Positions 8,836 through 18,925 of a stretch of 64,000 bases of DNA are shown piece by piece. The stretch's first letter is position 1; every line of letters begins with the position of its first letter. The DNA is from Burkholderiaceae bacterium (GTDB lineage: Bacteria; Pseudomonadota; Gammaproteobacteria; Burkholderiales; Burkholderiaceae_C), in assembly GCA_024235855.1 (NCBI GenBank), contig JACKLN010000010.1:1-64000 (forward strand), given 5' to 3'. The notes under the pieces were generated by a model, which saw nothing but the letters and a program-made list of their open reading frames with translations, was not told where the DNA came from and did not search any database. The position numbers and the translations under genes were made by a program.

Positions 8836-9696
8836 ATGAGCACCTCCGCTGTCGCCCCGCTGCCCAAGAAGCCGCGTGCCGCGAACACCTGGCATCGCTG
8901 GGGCCGCATCCTGGTGACGCCGTACGTGCTGATCTTCCTGGTCTTCGTGCTCTACCCCGTGGGCTACGGCCTGTGGCTGGCGCGAGACCCGCAGAACTAC
9001 GTGCAACTGGCGGGTGACCCGGTGTTCTTTCGCACCGTGGTCAACACGGTGGTATTCCTCGTCGTGGCGGTCAACCTGAAGATGATGATCGCGCTGGGCC
9101 TGTCCGGCTTCTTCGTGCAGTCCCGGTGGTGGATCAAGATCGTCGCGCTGGTCTTCATCCTGCCCTGGGCCGCACCTTCGATCCCGACCATCCTGTCGGT
9201 GCGGTTCATGCTGAACCCGGAGTGGGGCGTGATCAACACGCTCTATTTCAAGCTGACGGCGCTGGATGGTCCGAACTGGCTGAACGACCCCACGCTGGCC
9301 TTCAGCCTGTCGATGCTGATGCACATCTGGAAGTCGCTGCCCTTCTGGACGCTGATCCTGGTGGCCGGCCGGTTGGCGATCCCGACCGAACAGTACGAGG
9401 CGGCCAGCGTCGACGGCGCCTCGCGCTGGCAGAAGTTCCGCTTCATCACCTGGCCGGCGATGAAGGGGCTGTACCTCACGTCCACCATCCTGTCGATGAT
9501 CTGGACGCTGGGTGACTTCAACAGCGTCTACCTGCTCACCGGTGGCGGCCCGGCGGACCTGACGCACGTGCTGGCCACGCTGGGCATCCGCTACCTGCGG
9601 CTGGACCAGGTGGAGCTGGCCATGGCGTCCATCGTGGTGGCGCTGCCGCTGGTGCTGCCGCTGGTCTACGTGATGATGAAGCGGCTGAGCAAGTGA
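8836..9696 (+). CDS. Sugar ABC transporter permease (MalF-like)
   Basis: 286 aa integral membrane protein with about six hydrophobic segments, beginning near residue 25 (ILVTPYVLIFLVFVLYPVG). The cytoplasmic EAA loop EAASVDGASRWQKFRFITWP near 190-210 couples to the ATPase. The ATG at 8836 (MSTSAVAPL) is preferred over an in-frame start 54 nt upstream, as the extra residues are not membrane-like. Lies 97 nt after the binding-protein gene and 22 nt before the second permease gene. Confidence 0.9.
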   Translation: MSTSAVAPLPKKPRAANTWHRWGRILVTPYVLIFLVFVLYPVGYGLWLARDPQNYVQLAGDPVFFRTVVNTVVFLVVAVNLKMMIALGLSGFFVQSRWWIKIVALVFILPWAAPSIPTILSVRFMLNPEWGVINTLYFKLTALDGPNWLNDPTLAFSLSMLMHIWKSLPFWTLILVAGRLAIPTEQYEAASVDGASRWQKFRFITWPAMKGLYLTSTILSMIWTLGDFNSVYLLTGGGPADLTHVLATLGIRYLRLDQVELAMASIVVALPLVLPLVYVMMKRLSK

Positions 9697-9718
9697 GCCC
9701 GGCCGCGCGGAGAACGCC

Positions 9719-10566
9719 ATGAAGTTCAGCTGGCGCAAGGCGAGCCGGGAAGCCCAGCTGCTGCTGGTGGGCATCCCGGTGCTGCTGTGGACGCTGATCC
9801 CGGTCTACCACCTGTTCCTGTTCGCGATCTCGCCGCGTGACACCGCCACCAGCGGCAGGCTGTGGCCCGATCACCCGACGATGCAGAACTTCACCACGGT
9901 GTTCCAGCAGCAGCACTTCTACCTGAACCACTTCTGGCTTCAGCTGGGCAACTCGCTGCTGATCGCCGTGGGGGTCGGTGTGCTCACGCTGATCATCGCC
10001 ACCTGCGCCGCCTTCGCCATCAGCCGGCTGCGCGTGCCCGGCGGGCGTACGGTGATGAACCTGGCGCTGTTCACCTACTTCATCCCGGCGGCCTTCCTGG
10101 CCGTGCCCATGTACAAGACCATGGCCAACTACGGCCTGCTCAACAGCAAGTGGTCCATGGTGCTGGCGATGGTGACCATCGCCTCGCCGTACTGCATCTG
10201 GGTGCTCAAGCAGGCCAGCGACAAGCTGCCCTGGGAACTGGACGAGGCCGCACGCATCGACGGCGCGTCGCCGCTGCAGCTGTTCCGCCTCGTCTACGTG
10301 CCGCTGATGGTGCCGTCCCTGGTGGCGGTGGGCACCTATTCGCTGCTGCTGGCCTGGAACGAGTACCTCTACGGCTTCCTGCTGCTAAGCAAGGAGACCG
10401 ACCTCACGCTGGCCGTGGCGCTGGGCAACTTCCTGGCGGCGGACGACTCGCCGTGGGAGCTGCTGATGGCCACCGGCTTCGTCTACGCGCTGCCACCGGC
10501 GGCGATCTACTACGCGTTCAAGCGCTACATGGTCTCGGGCCTCACCGCAGGCGCCGTGAAAAGCTG

Positions 10567-10567
<1 letters not shown>
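9719..10567 (+). CDS. Sugar ABC transporter permease (MalG-like)
   Basis: 282 aa membrane protein with six predicted helices. The EAA loop WELDEAARIDGASPLQLFRL sits near 175-195, as in MalG-type inner-membrane components. It pairs with the 8836 product to form the pore. Its TGA shares one base with the ATG of the ATPase gene (TGATG), so translation is probably coupled. Confidence 0.9.
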
Positions 10568-11616
<1,049 letters not shown>

Positions 11617-11620
11617 TGCC

Positions 11621-12133
11621 GTGCGCGGCGCGCCACGGGTGGTGGTGATGGGGGTCAGCGGCTGCGGCAAGAGCACCGTGGGCCGGCTGCTGGCCGAGCG
11701 CCTGGGCGTGAACTTCGTCGAAGGCGACGCGCTGCATTCCGACCGCAACGTGGCCAAGATGGCCGCTGGCATCCCGCTGACCGACGCCGACCGCCACGGC
11801 TGGCTGCAGGCCGTGGCCGAACAGCTCAACAACGCGACCGCCGAGGCCAGCGGCGTGGTGGCCTCGTGCTCGGCGCTCAAGCGCATCTACCGCGACCTGC
11901 TGCGTGCCGGCGCGCCGGACCTGCGCATCGTGTTCCTGCACGGCGACCGCGCGCTGTTGGCGCAGCGGCTGGGCAGCCGCAGCGGGCACTACATGCCGCC
12001 GTCGCTGCTGCAGAGCCAGCTCGACACGCTGGAGCCGCCGGGCGACGACGAAGCGCCGATCCGGCTGAACATCGCCGTGGCGCCGCCGCGACTGGTCGAG
12101 CAGGCACTGCAGGCCCTGGAGAACCCCTCATGA
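11621..12133 (+). CDS. gntK: Gluconokinase (GntK/IdnK family)
   Basis: 170 aa, close to the usual 165-175. P-loop MGVSGCGKST at 10-19; later FVEGDALHSDRNVAKMAAGIPL is the conserved substrate region and CSALKRIYRDLLR the lid segment. It phosphorylates D-gluconate to 6-phosphogluconate, which Edd (51937) can use. GTG at 11621 is the only start that fits family length; an ATG at 11648 would cut into the P-loop strand. The stop overlaps idnO by 4 nt. Confidence 0.9.
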   Translation: MRGAPRVVVMGVSGCGKSTVGRLLAERLGVNFVEGDALHSDRNVAKMAAGIPLTDADRHGWLQAVAEQLNNATAEASGVVASCSALKRIYRDLLRAGAPDLRIVFLHGDRALLAQRLGSRSGHYMPPSLLQSQLDTLEPPGDDEAPIRLNIAVAPPRLVEQALQALENPS

Positions 12134-12900
12134 TCACTGCCGACACCTTCCGGCTCGACGGCCGCGTGGCCCTGGTCACCGGCTCGTCCACCGGCATCGG
12201 CCTGGCGCTGGCGCGCGGCCTGGCCCAGGCGGGCGCCACCGTGGTGCTCAACGCACGCGACGCCGAGCGGCTCGAAACAGCGCGTGCGACGCTGGCAGCC
12301 GAAGGGCAGCAGGCGCACGCGCGCGCCTTCGACGTCACCGACGTCACGGCGGTGGAAGCGGCCGTGGCCGACATCGAGGCCCGGATAGGCCCCATCCACG
12401 TGCTGGTCAACAACGCCGGCATGACGCGCCGCGGGGCCTTCCACGAGCAGCCCGCAGCCGACTGGCAGGCCATCCTGCGGCTGAACGTGGACAGCCTGTT
12501 CGTCGTCGGCCAGATCGTGGCCCGCCGCATGGTGGCGCGCGGGGCCGGGCGCATCATCAACACCTGCTCGGTGATGAGCGAGCTGGGGCGGCCGGGCACG
12601 GCGGCCTACACCGCCAGCAAGGGCGCGGTGAAGATGCTGACCAAGGGCATGGCGATCGACCTCGGGCCGCTGGGCATCAACGTCAACGGCATCGGCCCGG
12701 GCTACTTCCGCACCGAGCTGACCGCGCCCCTGGCGGCCGACGAGACATTCAACCGCTGGCTCATCGGCCGCACGCCCAGCCGCCGCTGGGGCGAGGTGGA
12801 GGACCTGGCGCCGGCCGTGGTATTCCTGGCCAGCGACGCCGGGCGCTTCGTGAACGGGCACATCCTGTACGTGGACGGCGGCGTGACGGCCACGCTGTGA
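12130..12900 (+). CDS. idnO: Gluconate 5-dehydrogenase (IdnO type SDR)
   Basis: 256 aa SDR. TGSSTGIG near 17-24, VNNAG near 95, catalytic serine in CSVMSELGR and a YTASKGAVKMLTKGM pair; the APLAADETFNRWLIGRTPSRRWG and VNGHILYVDGG regions match IdnO closely. It reduces 5-keto-D-gluconate to D-gluconate with NAD(P)H. With idnD (1711) and gntK (11621) it completes the L-idonate to 6-phosphogluconate route. ATG overlaps the gntK TGA (ATGA). Confidence 0.9.
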   Translation: MITADTFRLDGRVALVTGSSTGIGLALARGLAQAGATVVLNARDAERLETARATLAAEGQQAHARAFDVTDVTAVEAAVADIEARIGPIHVLVNNAGMTRRGAFHEQPAADWQAILRLNVDSLFVVGQIVARRMVARGAGRIINTCSVMSELGRPGTAAYTASKGAVKMLTKGMAIDLGPLGINVNGIGPGYFRTELTAPLAADETFNRWLIGRTPSRRWGEVEDLAPAVVFLASDAGRFVNGHILYVDGGVTATL

Positions 12901-12928
12901 GCCCGATGCACCGGGCATGATGGCGACC

Positions 12929-13318
12929 ATGGCGACATTCACCCAGGTCATCCTCTTCACCGACGCCGACGGTCGGGCACGCTTCCGCGAGCAGGCCGTG
13001 CCGCTTGACGAGGGCACGCCGCAGGCGCGGCTGTCGGCCCTGATGCCCAGCGGCGGCCTGCAGCTGCGCGAGAGCCCGGTGGGGTTTCGCAGCAGCTTCC
13101 ACTGCACCGGCACGCCGCAGTGGGTGTTCATCCTGCGCGGGCAGATGGAGATCGGCCTGCAGGACGGCAGCAGCCGCGTCTTCGGGCCCGGTGAGCACTT
13201 CTACTCCGCCGACACGCTGCCCGAGGGGGCGACGTTCGACGCCGCGTTGCATGGCCACTGGAGCCGGCAGGTGGGGCCCGATCCGCTGGTCACGGCCTTC
13301 GTGCGGGGGGCGCCGTGA
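12929..13318 (+). CDS. Cupin-like small protein
   Basis: 129 aa from ATG 12929 (alternative in-frame ATGs at 12917 and 12920; none has a clear ribosome binding site). The segment WVFILRGQMEIGLQDGS then FGPGEHFYSADTLPEG looks like one cupin barrel, with only some of the metal-binding histidines of the classical motifs present (H188-type ligands are not obvious). Function unknown; small cupins in sugar-acid operons can be isomerases or ligand sensors. The stop overlaps the regulator start (GTGA). Confidence 0.7.
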   Translation: MATFTQVILFTDADGRARFREQAVPLDEGTPQARLSALMPSGGLQLRESPVGFRSSFHCTGTPQWVFILRGQMEIGLQDGSSRVFGPGEHFYSADTLPEGATFDAALHGHWSRQVGPDPLVTAFVRGAP

Positions 13319-14100
13319 AACCCACCGTGCGCAACGTCCATGGCCACACCCTGCACGCGCTGGGTGAGGCCATCGTCGCCGGCCGCCACCCGGTGGGCAG
13401 CAGCATCCCGCCGGAGCCGCAGCTGTGCGAGGCCTTCGGCGTCAGCCGCACCGTGGTGCGCGAGGCCATCAAGTCGCTGGTGGCCAAGGGCATGCTGAGC
13501 ACCGGGCCCAAGGTGGGCACGCGCGTGCTGCCGGCCGAGCAGTGGAACTGGTTCGACCCCGACCTCGTGGCCTGGCAGAGCAAGGCCGGCCTGTCCAAGG
13601 AATTCCTGCGCGACCTGCAGGAACTGCGCCGGGTGGTGGAGCCGGCGGCGGTGCGCCTGGCCGCCGAGCGCGCCACGGCCGCCGACATCGCCGCCATCGA
13701 AGCCGCGTTCGCCGGCATGAAGCAGGCCATCGAGGAAGGCGGCGACTACGTGTCGCACGACCTGCGCTTCCACCAGGGCCTGCTGCACGCCTGCCACAAC
13801 CGCATGATGGTGCAGATGAGCAAGGCCATCGGGGCCTTGCTGCGCACCAGCTTCGAGATCTCCACCAGCAAGCCCGACGGTCCGCGGGAGTCGCTGCCGC
13901 TGCACCGGGCGGTGCTGGACGCGGTGATCGCGCGCCAGCCGGCCAAGGCAGAGAAGGCCATCCTGGTGCTGATCGACGGCGCAGCCGAGGATATCGACCT
14001 CGTGCTGGCCTCCCGCCGCCGGCTGCCGTCGCTGACGGCGCCGCCGGTCAGCCTGCGCGCGCCGGCACCGCCGAAGGCGACCAAGGGTGTCAAGGCATGA
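13315..14100 (+). CDS. GntR-family transcriptional regulator, FadR (FCD) subfamily
   Basis: 261 aa. The N-terminal winged helix spans residues 1-75 (IPPEPQLCEAFGVSRTVVREAIKSL is the recognition region, given here in outline) and the C-terminal all-helical FCD ligand domain spans about 90-220, with HDLRFHQGLLHACHN supplying likely metal or ligand contacts. Such regulators sense sugar acids. Starts at GTG 13315, overlapping the cupin stop by 4 nt. It most likely controls the operators at 6234 and 7301. A low-complexity Pro/Ala tail ends the protein. Confidence 0.9.
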   Translation: MKPTVRNVHGHTLHALGEAIVAGRHPVGSSIPPEPQLCEAFGVSRTVVREAIKSLVAKGMLSTGPKVGTRVLPAEQWNWFDPDLVAWQSKAGLSKEFLRDLQELRRVVEPAAVRLAAERATAADIAAIEAAFAGMKQAIEEGGDYVSHDLRFHQGLLHACHNRMMVQMSKAIGALLRTSFEISTSKPDGPRESLPLHRAVLDAVIARQPAKAEKAILVLIDGAAEDIDLVLASRRRLPSLTAPPVSLRAPAPPKATKGVKA

Positions 14101-14110
14101 AGGTGATGAC

Positions 14111-15118
14111 ATGAAGCTGATGGTCACCGGCGGCGCCGGTTTCGTCGGCGCGCGCCTGGTGCGCACGCTGCTGGCCCGGGGCGCACTGCAGGGCCGGGCG
14201 ATCGAGCGCATCGTGATCGCCGACCAGGCGCCGCCACCGGCGGACCTGGTGGCCGACGCCCGCGTGGAGGCCCGCACCGGCCCGCTGCTGGCCCAGGTCG
14301 GCGCGCTGCAGCACGAGGCCTTCGACGGCGTGTTCCATCTGGCCTCGGCCGTGTCCGGCGAATGCGAGGCGGATTTCGACCTCGGCCTGCGCAGCAACCT
14401 CGACAGCACGCGGGCGCTGCTGGACGCGCTGCGCGCCCGTGTCGAGGCCGGGCATGCGCCGGCGCGGCTGGTGTTCAGCAGCTCGGTGGCGGTCTTCGGG
14501 CCCGACGCGTCGGTGCCCTTGCCGGCGCTGGTGACCGACACCACGCTGCCGGCGCCGCAGACCAGCTACGGCACGCACAAGCTGGTGTGCGAACACCTGA
14601 TCGCCGACTGGACGCGCAAGGGCTTCGTCGATGGCCGCAGCGCGCGGCTGATGACGGTGGCGGTGCGCCCGGGGCGGCCCAACGGCGCGGCCAGTTCGTT
14701 CTTCAGCGGCATCATCCGCGAGCCGCTGGCAGGGGAAGAGGCCATCTGCCCGGTGGACGACACGGTGTCGCATCCGCTGACCTCGGTGCGCGCCACGGTG
14801 GATGGCCTGATCACCGTCTACGAGGCGTCCCGCGAGGCCTTCGGCGGCCGCCTGGCGCTGAACCTGCCGGCGGTGAACGTCACCGTGCGCCAGATGCTCG
14901 ACGCGCTGGAGGCGGTGGCCGGCCCGGCCGTGCGCGCCCGCGTGCGTTTCGAGCGCGACGAGCGCATCGCCGGCATCGTGGCCGGCTGGTCCCGCGGCGG
15001 CACCGCCGAGCGTGCGGCGGCCCTGGGCCTGCGGCCCGAGCCGGACTTTGCCACCATCATCCGCCAGTACATCGACGACCACGCCGCGCACCCGACGGCG
15101 CTGAGGGGGTTGCAGTGA
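14111..15118 (+). CDS. denD: NAD-dependent epimerase/dehydratase family, D-erythronate dehydrogenase-like
   Basis: 335 aa extended SDR. TGGAGFVG at 5-12 binds NAD; catalytic S (SSSVAVFG) and the YGTHK pair near 160 are present. AVRPGRPNGAASSFFSGIIREPL and DERIAGIVAGW resemble DenD, which oxidises D-erythronate at C2. No otnI/otnK/otnC companions are visible, so it may act on another acid here. ATG 14111 is chosen; an in-frame start 24 nt upstream overlaps the regulator stop. It is coupled to the following SDR by a GTGA overlap. Confidence 0.8.
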   Translation: MKLMVTGGAGFVGARLVRTLLARGALQGRAIERIVIADQAPPPADLVADARVEARTGPLLAQVGALQHEAFDGVFHLASAVSGECEADFDLGLRSNLDSTRALLDALRARVEAGHAPARLVFSSSVAVFGPDASVPLPALVTDTTLPAPQTSYGTHKLVCEHLIADWTRKGFVDGRSARLMTVAVRPGRPNGAASSFFSGIIREPLAGEEAICPVDDTVSHPLTSVRATVDGLITVYEASREAFGGRLALNLPAVNVTVRQMLDALEAVAGPAVRARVRFERDERIAGIVAGWSRGGTAERAAALGLRPEPDFATIIRQYIDDHAAHPTALRGLQ

Positions 15119-15855
15119 ACACCTACGACCTGACCGGCCGCGTGGCCGTGATCACCGGCGGTGCCCAGGGCATCGGCTACGCCACCTGCGAACGCCTGCT
15201 GGCCAGCGGCGCGCAGGTGGTGATCTGGGACATCGATGCGGCGAAGCTGGACGCCGCGTGTGCCGAGCTCGGCAAGTCGGGCACCGTCAGCGGGCGCGTC
15301 GTGGAGTTGACCGACGATGCGGCCGTGGCCGCGGCCACCGCGGCGCTGCCGGCCATCGACATCCTGGTCAACAACGCCGGCATCACCGGCGGCAACGCCA
15401 CCACCTGGGAGCTCGACCCGGTGGTGTGGCGGCGCGTGATCGAGGTGAACCTGATCGCGCCGTACCTGACCTGCCGCCATGTGGCCCCGCGCATGAAGGC
15501 CGCGGGCCGTGGGCGCATCGTCAACATTGCGTCCGTCGCCGGCAAGGAAGGCAACCCCAACGCCAGCCACTACAGCGCCAGCAAGGCGGGCCTGATCGCG
15601 CTGACCAAGTCGCTGGCCAAGGAACTGGCCACGTCGGGCGTGCTGGTCAACGCCATCACGCCGGCGGTGGCCAAGACCGCGATGTTCGAGCAGATGACCC
15701 AGCAGCACATCGACTACATGCTGGGCAAGATCCCGATGGGCCGCTTCCTGATGCCCGAGGAGATCGCCGCCATGGTGGCCTGGCTGTGCAGTGACGACTG
15801 CAGCTTCAGCACCGGCGCCGTGTTCGACATCACCGGCGGGCGCGCGACGTACTGA
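15115..15855 (+). CDS. SDR family oxidoreductase
   Basis: 246 aa. TGGAQGIG near 14-21, VNNAG near 86, S in NIASVAGKEG and YSASK pair near 150, GRATY C-terminus. The long form resembles sugar or 2-keto-3-deoxy-L-rhamnonate type dehydrogenases annotated as FabG-like. Last gene of the sugar-acid locus; GTG start overlaps the previous stop. The 160 nt that follow (15856-16015) hold no gene or obvious terminator. Confidence 0.86.
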   Translation: MNTYDLTGRVAVITGGAQGIGYATCERLLASGAQVVIWDIDAAKLDAACAELGKSGTVSGRVVELTDDAAVAAATAALPAIDILVNNAGITGGNATTWELDPVVWRRVIEVNLIAPYLTCRHVAPRMKAAGRGRIVNIASVAGKEGNPNASHYSASKAGLIALTKSLAKELATSGVLVNAITPAVAKTAMFEQMTQQHIDYMLGKIPMGRFLMPEEIAAMVAWLCSDDCSFSTGAVFDITGGRATY

Positions 15856-16015
15856 GCACGCCGCCGCGCCGTCCTGCGGGTCTCCCGTGGCACTGGCCCG
15901 CGCCAGGTCCGCGCGGGTTGGGCCTGAACCGCGCCCGAGCGGGTGGAGCCTCGGCGCCATGGTCTATGGTCTGGGGTGAAGGCCGGCTGCCCGGCTGCCG
16001 CACCAACCCACCACC

Positions 16016-18754
16016 GTGACGATGGACGAAACCCGCTGGCGCCGGCTGCAGGCGTTGTTTGCCGAGGCCGTGGATCTGGCGGAGCCGGCGCGCGCCGAAT
16101 ACATCGTGAAGGCCTGCGGCACGGACGCGGCGCTGGCCGATGCCCTGCGCAGCCTGCTCCAGGCGGACGCCGCCACGGACGCATCCAAGGGTCAGGACCC
16201 CGTACCCGCCGCCGTGGCGCAAGCCGCGGCACAGTGGGTGGCCGAGGGTCGGCGCGGCCTCGTCGGGGAGCGCCTGGGCCCGTGGCGCATCACCGCGCAT
16301 CTGGCCGACGGTGGCATGGGCGCGGTCTACCTTGCCGAGCGTGCCGACGGCCAGTACGAACAGGTGGCGGCGGTCAAGTTGCTGAACCCCGCGCTGGTCG
16401 GCGACGACTCGCGGGCCCGCCTGGCGGCAGAGCGTCAGATCCTGGCCCGGCTGACGCACCCGCATATCGCGCGCCTGCTCGACGGTGGCACCACCGCCGA
16501 CGGCGCGCCCTACCTGGTGATGGAGTTCGTCGACGGCGAACCCATCGACGCCTGGTGCCAGCACCAGGGCCTGGGCACCGCGGCACGCCTGCGCCTGTTC
16601 GCGCAGGTTTGTCGTGCCGTGGACCACGCGCACCGCAACCTCGTCGTGCACCGCGACCTGAAGCCGAGCAACATCCTCGTCGATGGCAGCGGCGTCCCCA
16701 AGCTGCTGGACTTCGGCATTGCGCGGCTGCTCGACGCCGAGGGCGTCACGCGCAGCGGCGAGCGCCTGCTGACGCCCAGCCACGCGGCCCCGGAGCAGGT
16801 GACCGGCGGGCCGGTGACGACGGCCACCGACGTCTATGCCCTGGGCGTGCTGCTCTACGACCTGCTGACCGGGCGCCTGCCGCATGCCGACACGCCGGGC
16901 AACCCGGCGGCGCTGGCCCGTGCCATCGTGGAGACCGAGCCGCCGCGGCCCAGCGATGCTGTCTCCGACGGCAGCAGCCGCCGCCTGCAGGCACAGGGTG
17001 AGCGCGGCGGGCGGCTGTCGCCCGAGCGCCTGGCGCGCGAGTTGCAGGGCGACCTGGACAACATCGTGCTGATGGCGCTGCGCAAGGAGCCGGAGCGACG
17101 CTACGAGAGCGCGCAGGCGCTGGCGCAGGACATCGAGCGCTTCCTGGCGCACCGGCCCGTGCAGGCGCGGCGCGACACGCTGATGTACCGCGGCAGCAAG
17201 TTCCTGCGCCGGCACCCGGTGAGCGTGCCGGTGTCCGCGGTCGCCATCGTGCTGGCCGTGGGCGGGACGGCGGCTTTCACCTGGCGGCTGGCCGACGAGC
17301 GCAACCGTGCCCTGGCCGCCGAGCGCAGCGCCCAGCGCACGGCCGACTTCACGGCCACGCTGCTGGAGAGCACGCAGGCGGAAGAGGGCGCCGCGCGGGA
17401 CGTCACCGTGCGCGACCTGCTGGACAAGGCAGCCGGGCGCATCGAGGCCGAACTGCAGGCCGATCCCGAGGTGGCCGGCCGGCTGCGCAGTGCGCTGGGG
17501 CGGGCGTACCACAGCTGGAGCGCTTACGAGCAGGCGCTGCAGATGCACCAGTCGGCGCTGCAGCTGCTGCGGTCGCAGCACACCGGCCCGCACCGTGAGG
17601 TGGCCCGCGTGCTGTCGTCGCTGTCGGACATCACGCACGACCAGGGCGAGCTCGACGCCTCGCTGGACTGGGCGCTGCAGGCCGAGGCCATGTGGCGGGA
17701 GGTCGGCACACCGGCCGAGCAGGCCGATGCGCAGGTGCTGCTGGGTGCCTCGTACAACGCGCTGCGCCGACACGCCGACGCCGAGCCGGTGTTCCGCCAG
17801 GCGCTGGGCACGCTGCGCGGGCTCGACGGCGGCCGCGACAGCGAGGGCCTGGCCAACGCCATCTTCTACCTGGCCTACAACCTGTACTCGACCGGTCAAC
17901 TCGACGAGGCACTGACCCTGTACGAAGAGACCGTGGCCATGCGGCGGCGCATGAAGGCGCCCGATGTCAGGCTTGGCGAACTGCTGCGGCACGTGGCCCT
18001 GGTGCAGTACGAACGGGGTGCCTTCGAAGCCGCGGAGGCGGCGGCCCGCGAGGCACTGCAGCGTCTGCTGGCCGCCTACGGCGATCGGGGGCATCCCTTG
18101 CTGGCCGGTGCACAGCGCCTGCTGGCGGGCCTGCTGATCGAGCGTGGACAGATCGACGAGGCGGCCCAGCTCACGGCGGAATCGCTGGCCACCGACCGCC
18201 GGCACGCTGGTGACCGACACCGCTGGACGGCGGGTTCCCTGGACTGGCACGGTCTGGCGCTGATGCACCAGGGGCGGTTGACGGAAGCCCGGCAGATGGC
18301 CGAGCTTTCGCTGTCGATCCGGCGCGAGGTGCTGCCGGCCGACCATGGCGACCTCGTGCGCTCGCACCTGATGCTCGGCCGCATCGCGCTGGCGGATGGG
18401 CAGCCGGCATCGGCGGAGCGCCACCTGCGCGAGGCACTGCGGGTGGCCCGGGTCGGCGAGAACCTGCACCGGGCACCGACCGAGGACGTGCTGATCGTGC
18501 TGGGTCGTGCCGTGGCGATGCAGGGCCGGCGTGAGGAGGGGCGCGCGCTGACGGCGGAAGGGGCGGCCATGCGCCGCATCGGGCACCACCGGCGCCAGGT
18601 GGCCGAGGCCCTGCTGGGCCTGCCGCCCTTCGTGGCGACCGCGTCGCCGGAGGCCACCGACCTGGCGACCCGGCTGCGCGACGAGCTTGTACAGCGCCTG
18701 GGGCCAGAGGCACCGTCGGTGTTCGAACTGGACCGCAGCTTGGGGGCTCGGTAG
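16016..18754 (+). CDS. Membrane serine/threonine protein kinase with TPR-type C-terminal half
   Basis: 912 aa (an ATG two codons in, at 16022, is an alternative start). Kinase domain about 85-350: glycine loop ADGGMG 97-102, K121, E139, HRD 212-214, DFG 232-234, so all catalytic residues are present. A hydrophobic segment near 402-423 (SAVAIVLAVGGTAAF) is a single membrane span. The rest is alpha-helical with repeated TPR-like helix pairs, predicted periplasmic. The N-terminal 60 residues are the conserved W-x2-LQALFAEAVDL lead seen in this kinase class. No partner phosphatase or sigma factor is adjacent. Target unknown. Confidence 0.87.
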   Translation: MTMDETRWRRLQALFAEAVDLAEPARAEYIVKACGTDAALADALRSLLQADAATDASKGQDPVPAAVAQAAAQWVAEGRRGLVGERLGPWRITAHLADGGMGAVYLAERADGQYEQVAAVKLLNPALVGDDSRARLAAERQILARLTHPHIARLLDGGTTADGAPYLVMEFVDGEPIDAWCQHQGLGTAARLRLFAQVCRAVDHAHRNLVVHRDLKPSNILVDGSGVPKLLDFGIARLLDAEGVTRSGERLLTPSHAAPEQVTGGPVTTATDVYALGVLLYDLLTGRLPHADTPGNPAALARAIVETEPPRPSDAVSDGSSRRLQAQGERGGRLSPERLARELQGDLDNIVLMALRKEPERRYESAQALAQDIERFLAHRPVQARRDTLMYRGSKFLRRHPVSVPVSAVAIVLAVGGTAAFTWRLADERNRALAAERSAQRTADFTATLLESTQAEEGAARDVTVRDLLDKAAGRIEAELQADPEVAGRLRSALGRAYHSWSAYEQALQMHQSALQLLRSQHTGPHREVARVLSSLSDITHDQGELDASLDWALQAEAMWREVGTPAEQADAQVLLGASYNALRRHADAEPVFRQALGTLRGLDGGRDSEGLANAIFYLAYNLYSTGQLDEALTLYEETVAMRRRMKAPDVRLGELLRHVALVQYERGAFEAAEAAAREALQRLLAAYGDRGHPLLAGAQRLLAGLLIERGQIDEAAQLTAESLATDRRHAGDRHRWTAGSLDWHGLALMHQGRLTEARQMAELSLSIRREVLPADHGDLVRSHLMLGRIALADGQPASAERHLREALRVARVGENLHRAPTEDVLIVLGRAVAMQGRREEGRALTAEGAAMRRIGHHRRQVAEALLGLPPFVATASPEATDLATRLRDELVQRLGPEAPSVFELDRSLGAR

Positions 18755-18780
18755 GCCCCACTCGGCGGGGCGTCGTGGCT

Positions 18781-18916
18781 TCCCACGACCGCGATGAGCT
18801 CGGTCGCTTCGCCCGGCGCGGAGCAGTCGGCAGGGACTGTTCTGGAGGGGGCTCCCACGACCTCGCAGAGCTCGGTCGCTTCGCCAGGCGCAGAACAGTC
18901 CGCAGGGACTGTTCTG
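18781..18916. repeat. Tandem 72-bp direct repeat, two copies
   Basis: Copy 1 starts at 18781 and copy 2 at 18853; over the first 64 bp they match at 57 positions. Each starts with TCCCACGACC and contains GAGCTCGGTCGCTTCGCC, ending in an inverted repeat around GGGACTGTTCTG. The array fills the space between the convergent kinase gene and argF. Not coding for either gene. Confidence 0.75.
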
Positions 18917-18918
18917 CG
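18889..18918. terminator. Perfect 13-bp stem hairpin between convergent genes
   Basis: CGCAGAACAGTCC (18889-18901), loop GCAG, then GGACTGTTCTGCG (18906-18918), inside the second repeat copy and 8 nt past the argF stop. It may end transcription of both convergent genes, but there is no T-run on either side, so classical intrinsic termination is uncertain; mRNA 3-prime end protection is another possibility. Confidence 0.5.
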
Positions 18919-18925
18919 TCCGGGC

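Noticed and set aside
15830..18589. Very long open frame (919 codons) antisense to the Ser/Thr kinase gene
   Set aside because: A GC-rich shadow frame; it has His/Gln/Arg-rich sequence without family features, and the plus-strand kinase has all its conserved motifs.
18889..18918. Hairpin as a classical intrinsic terminator
   Set aside because: The stem is perfect but neither side has a T-run, so it is reported as a hairpin with uncertain role.
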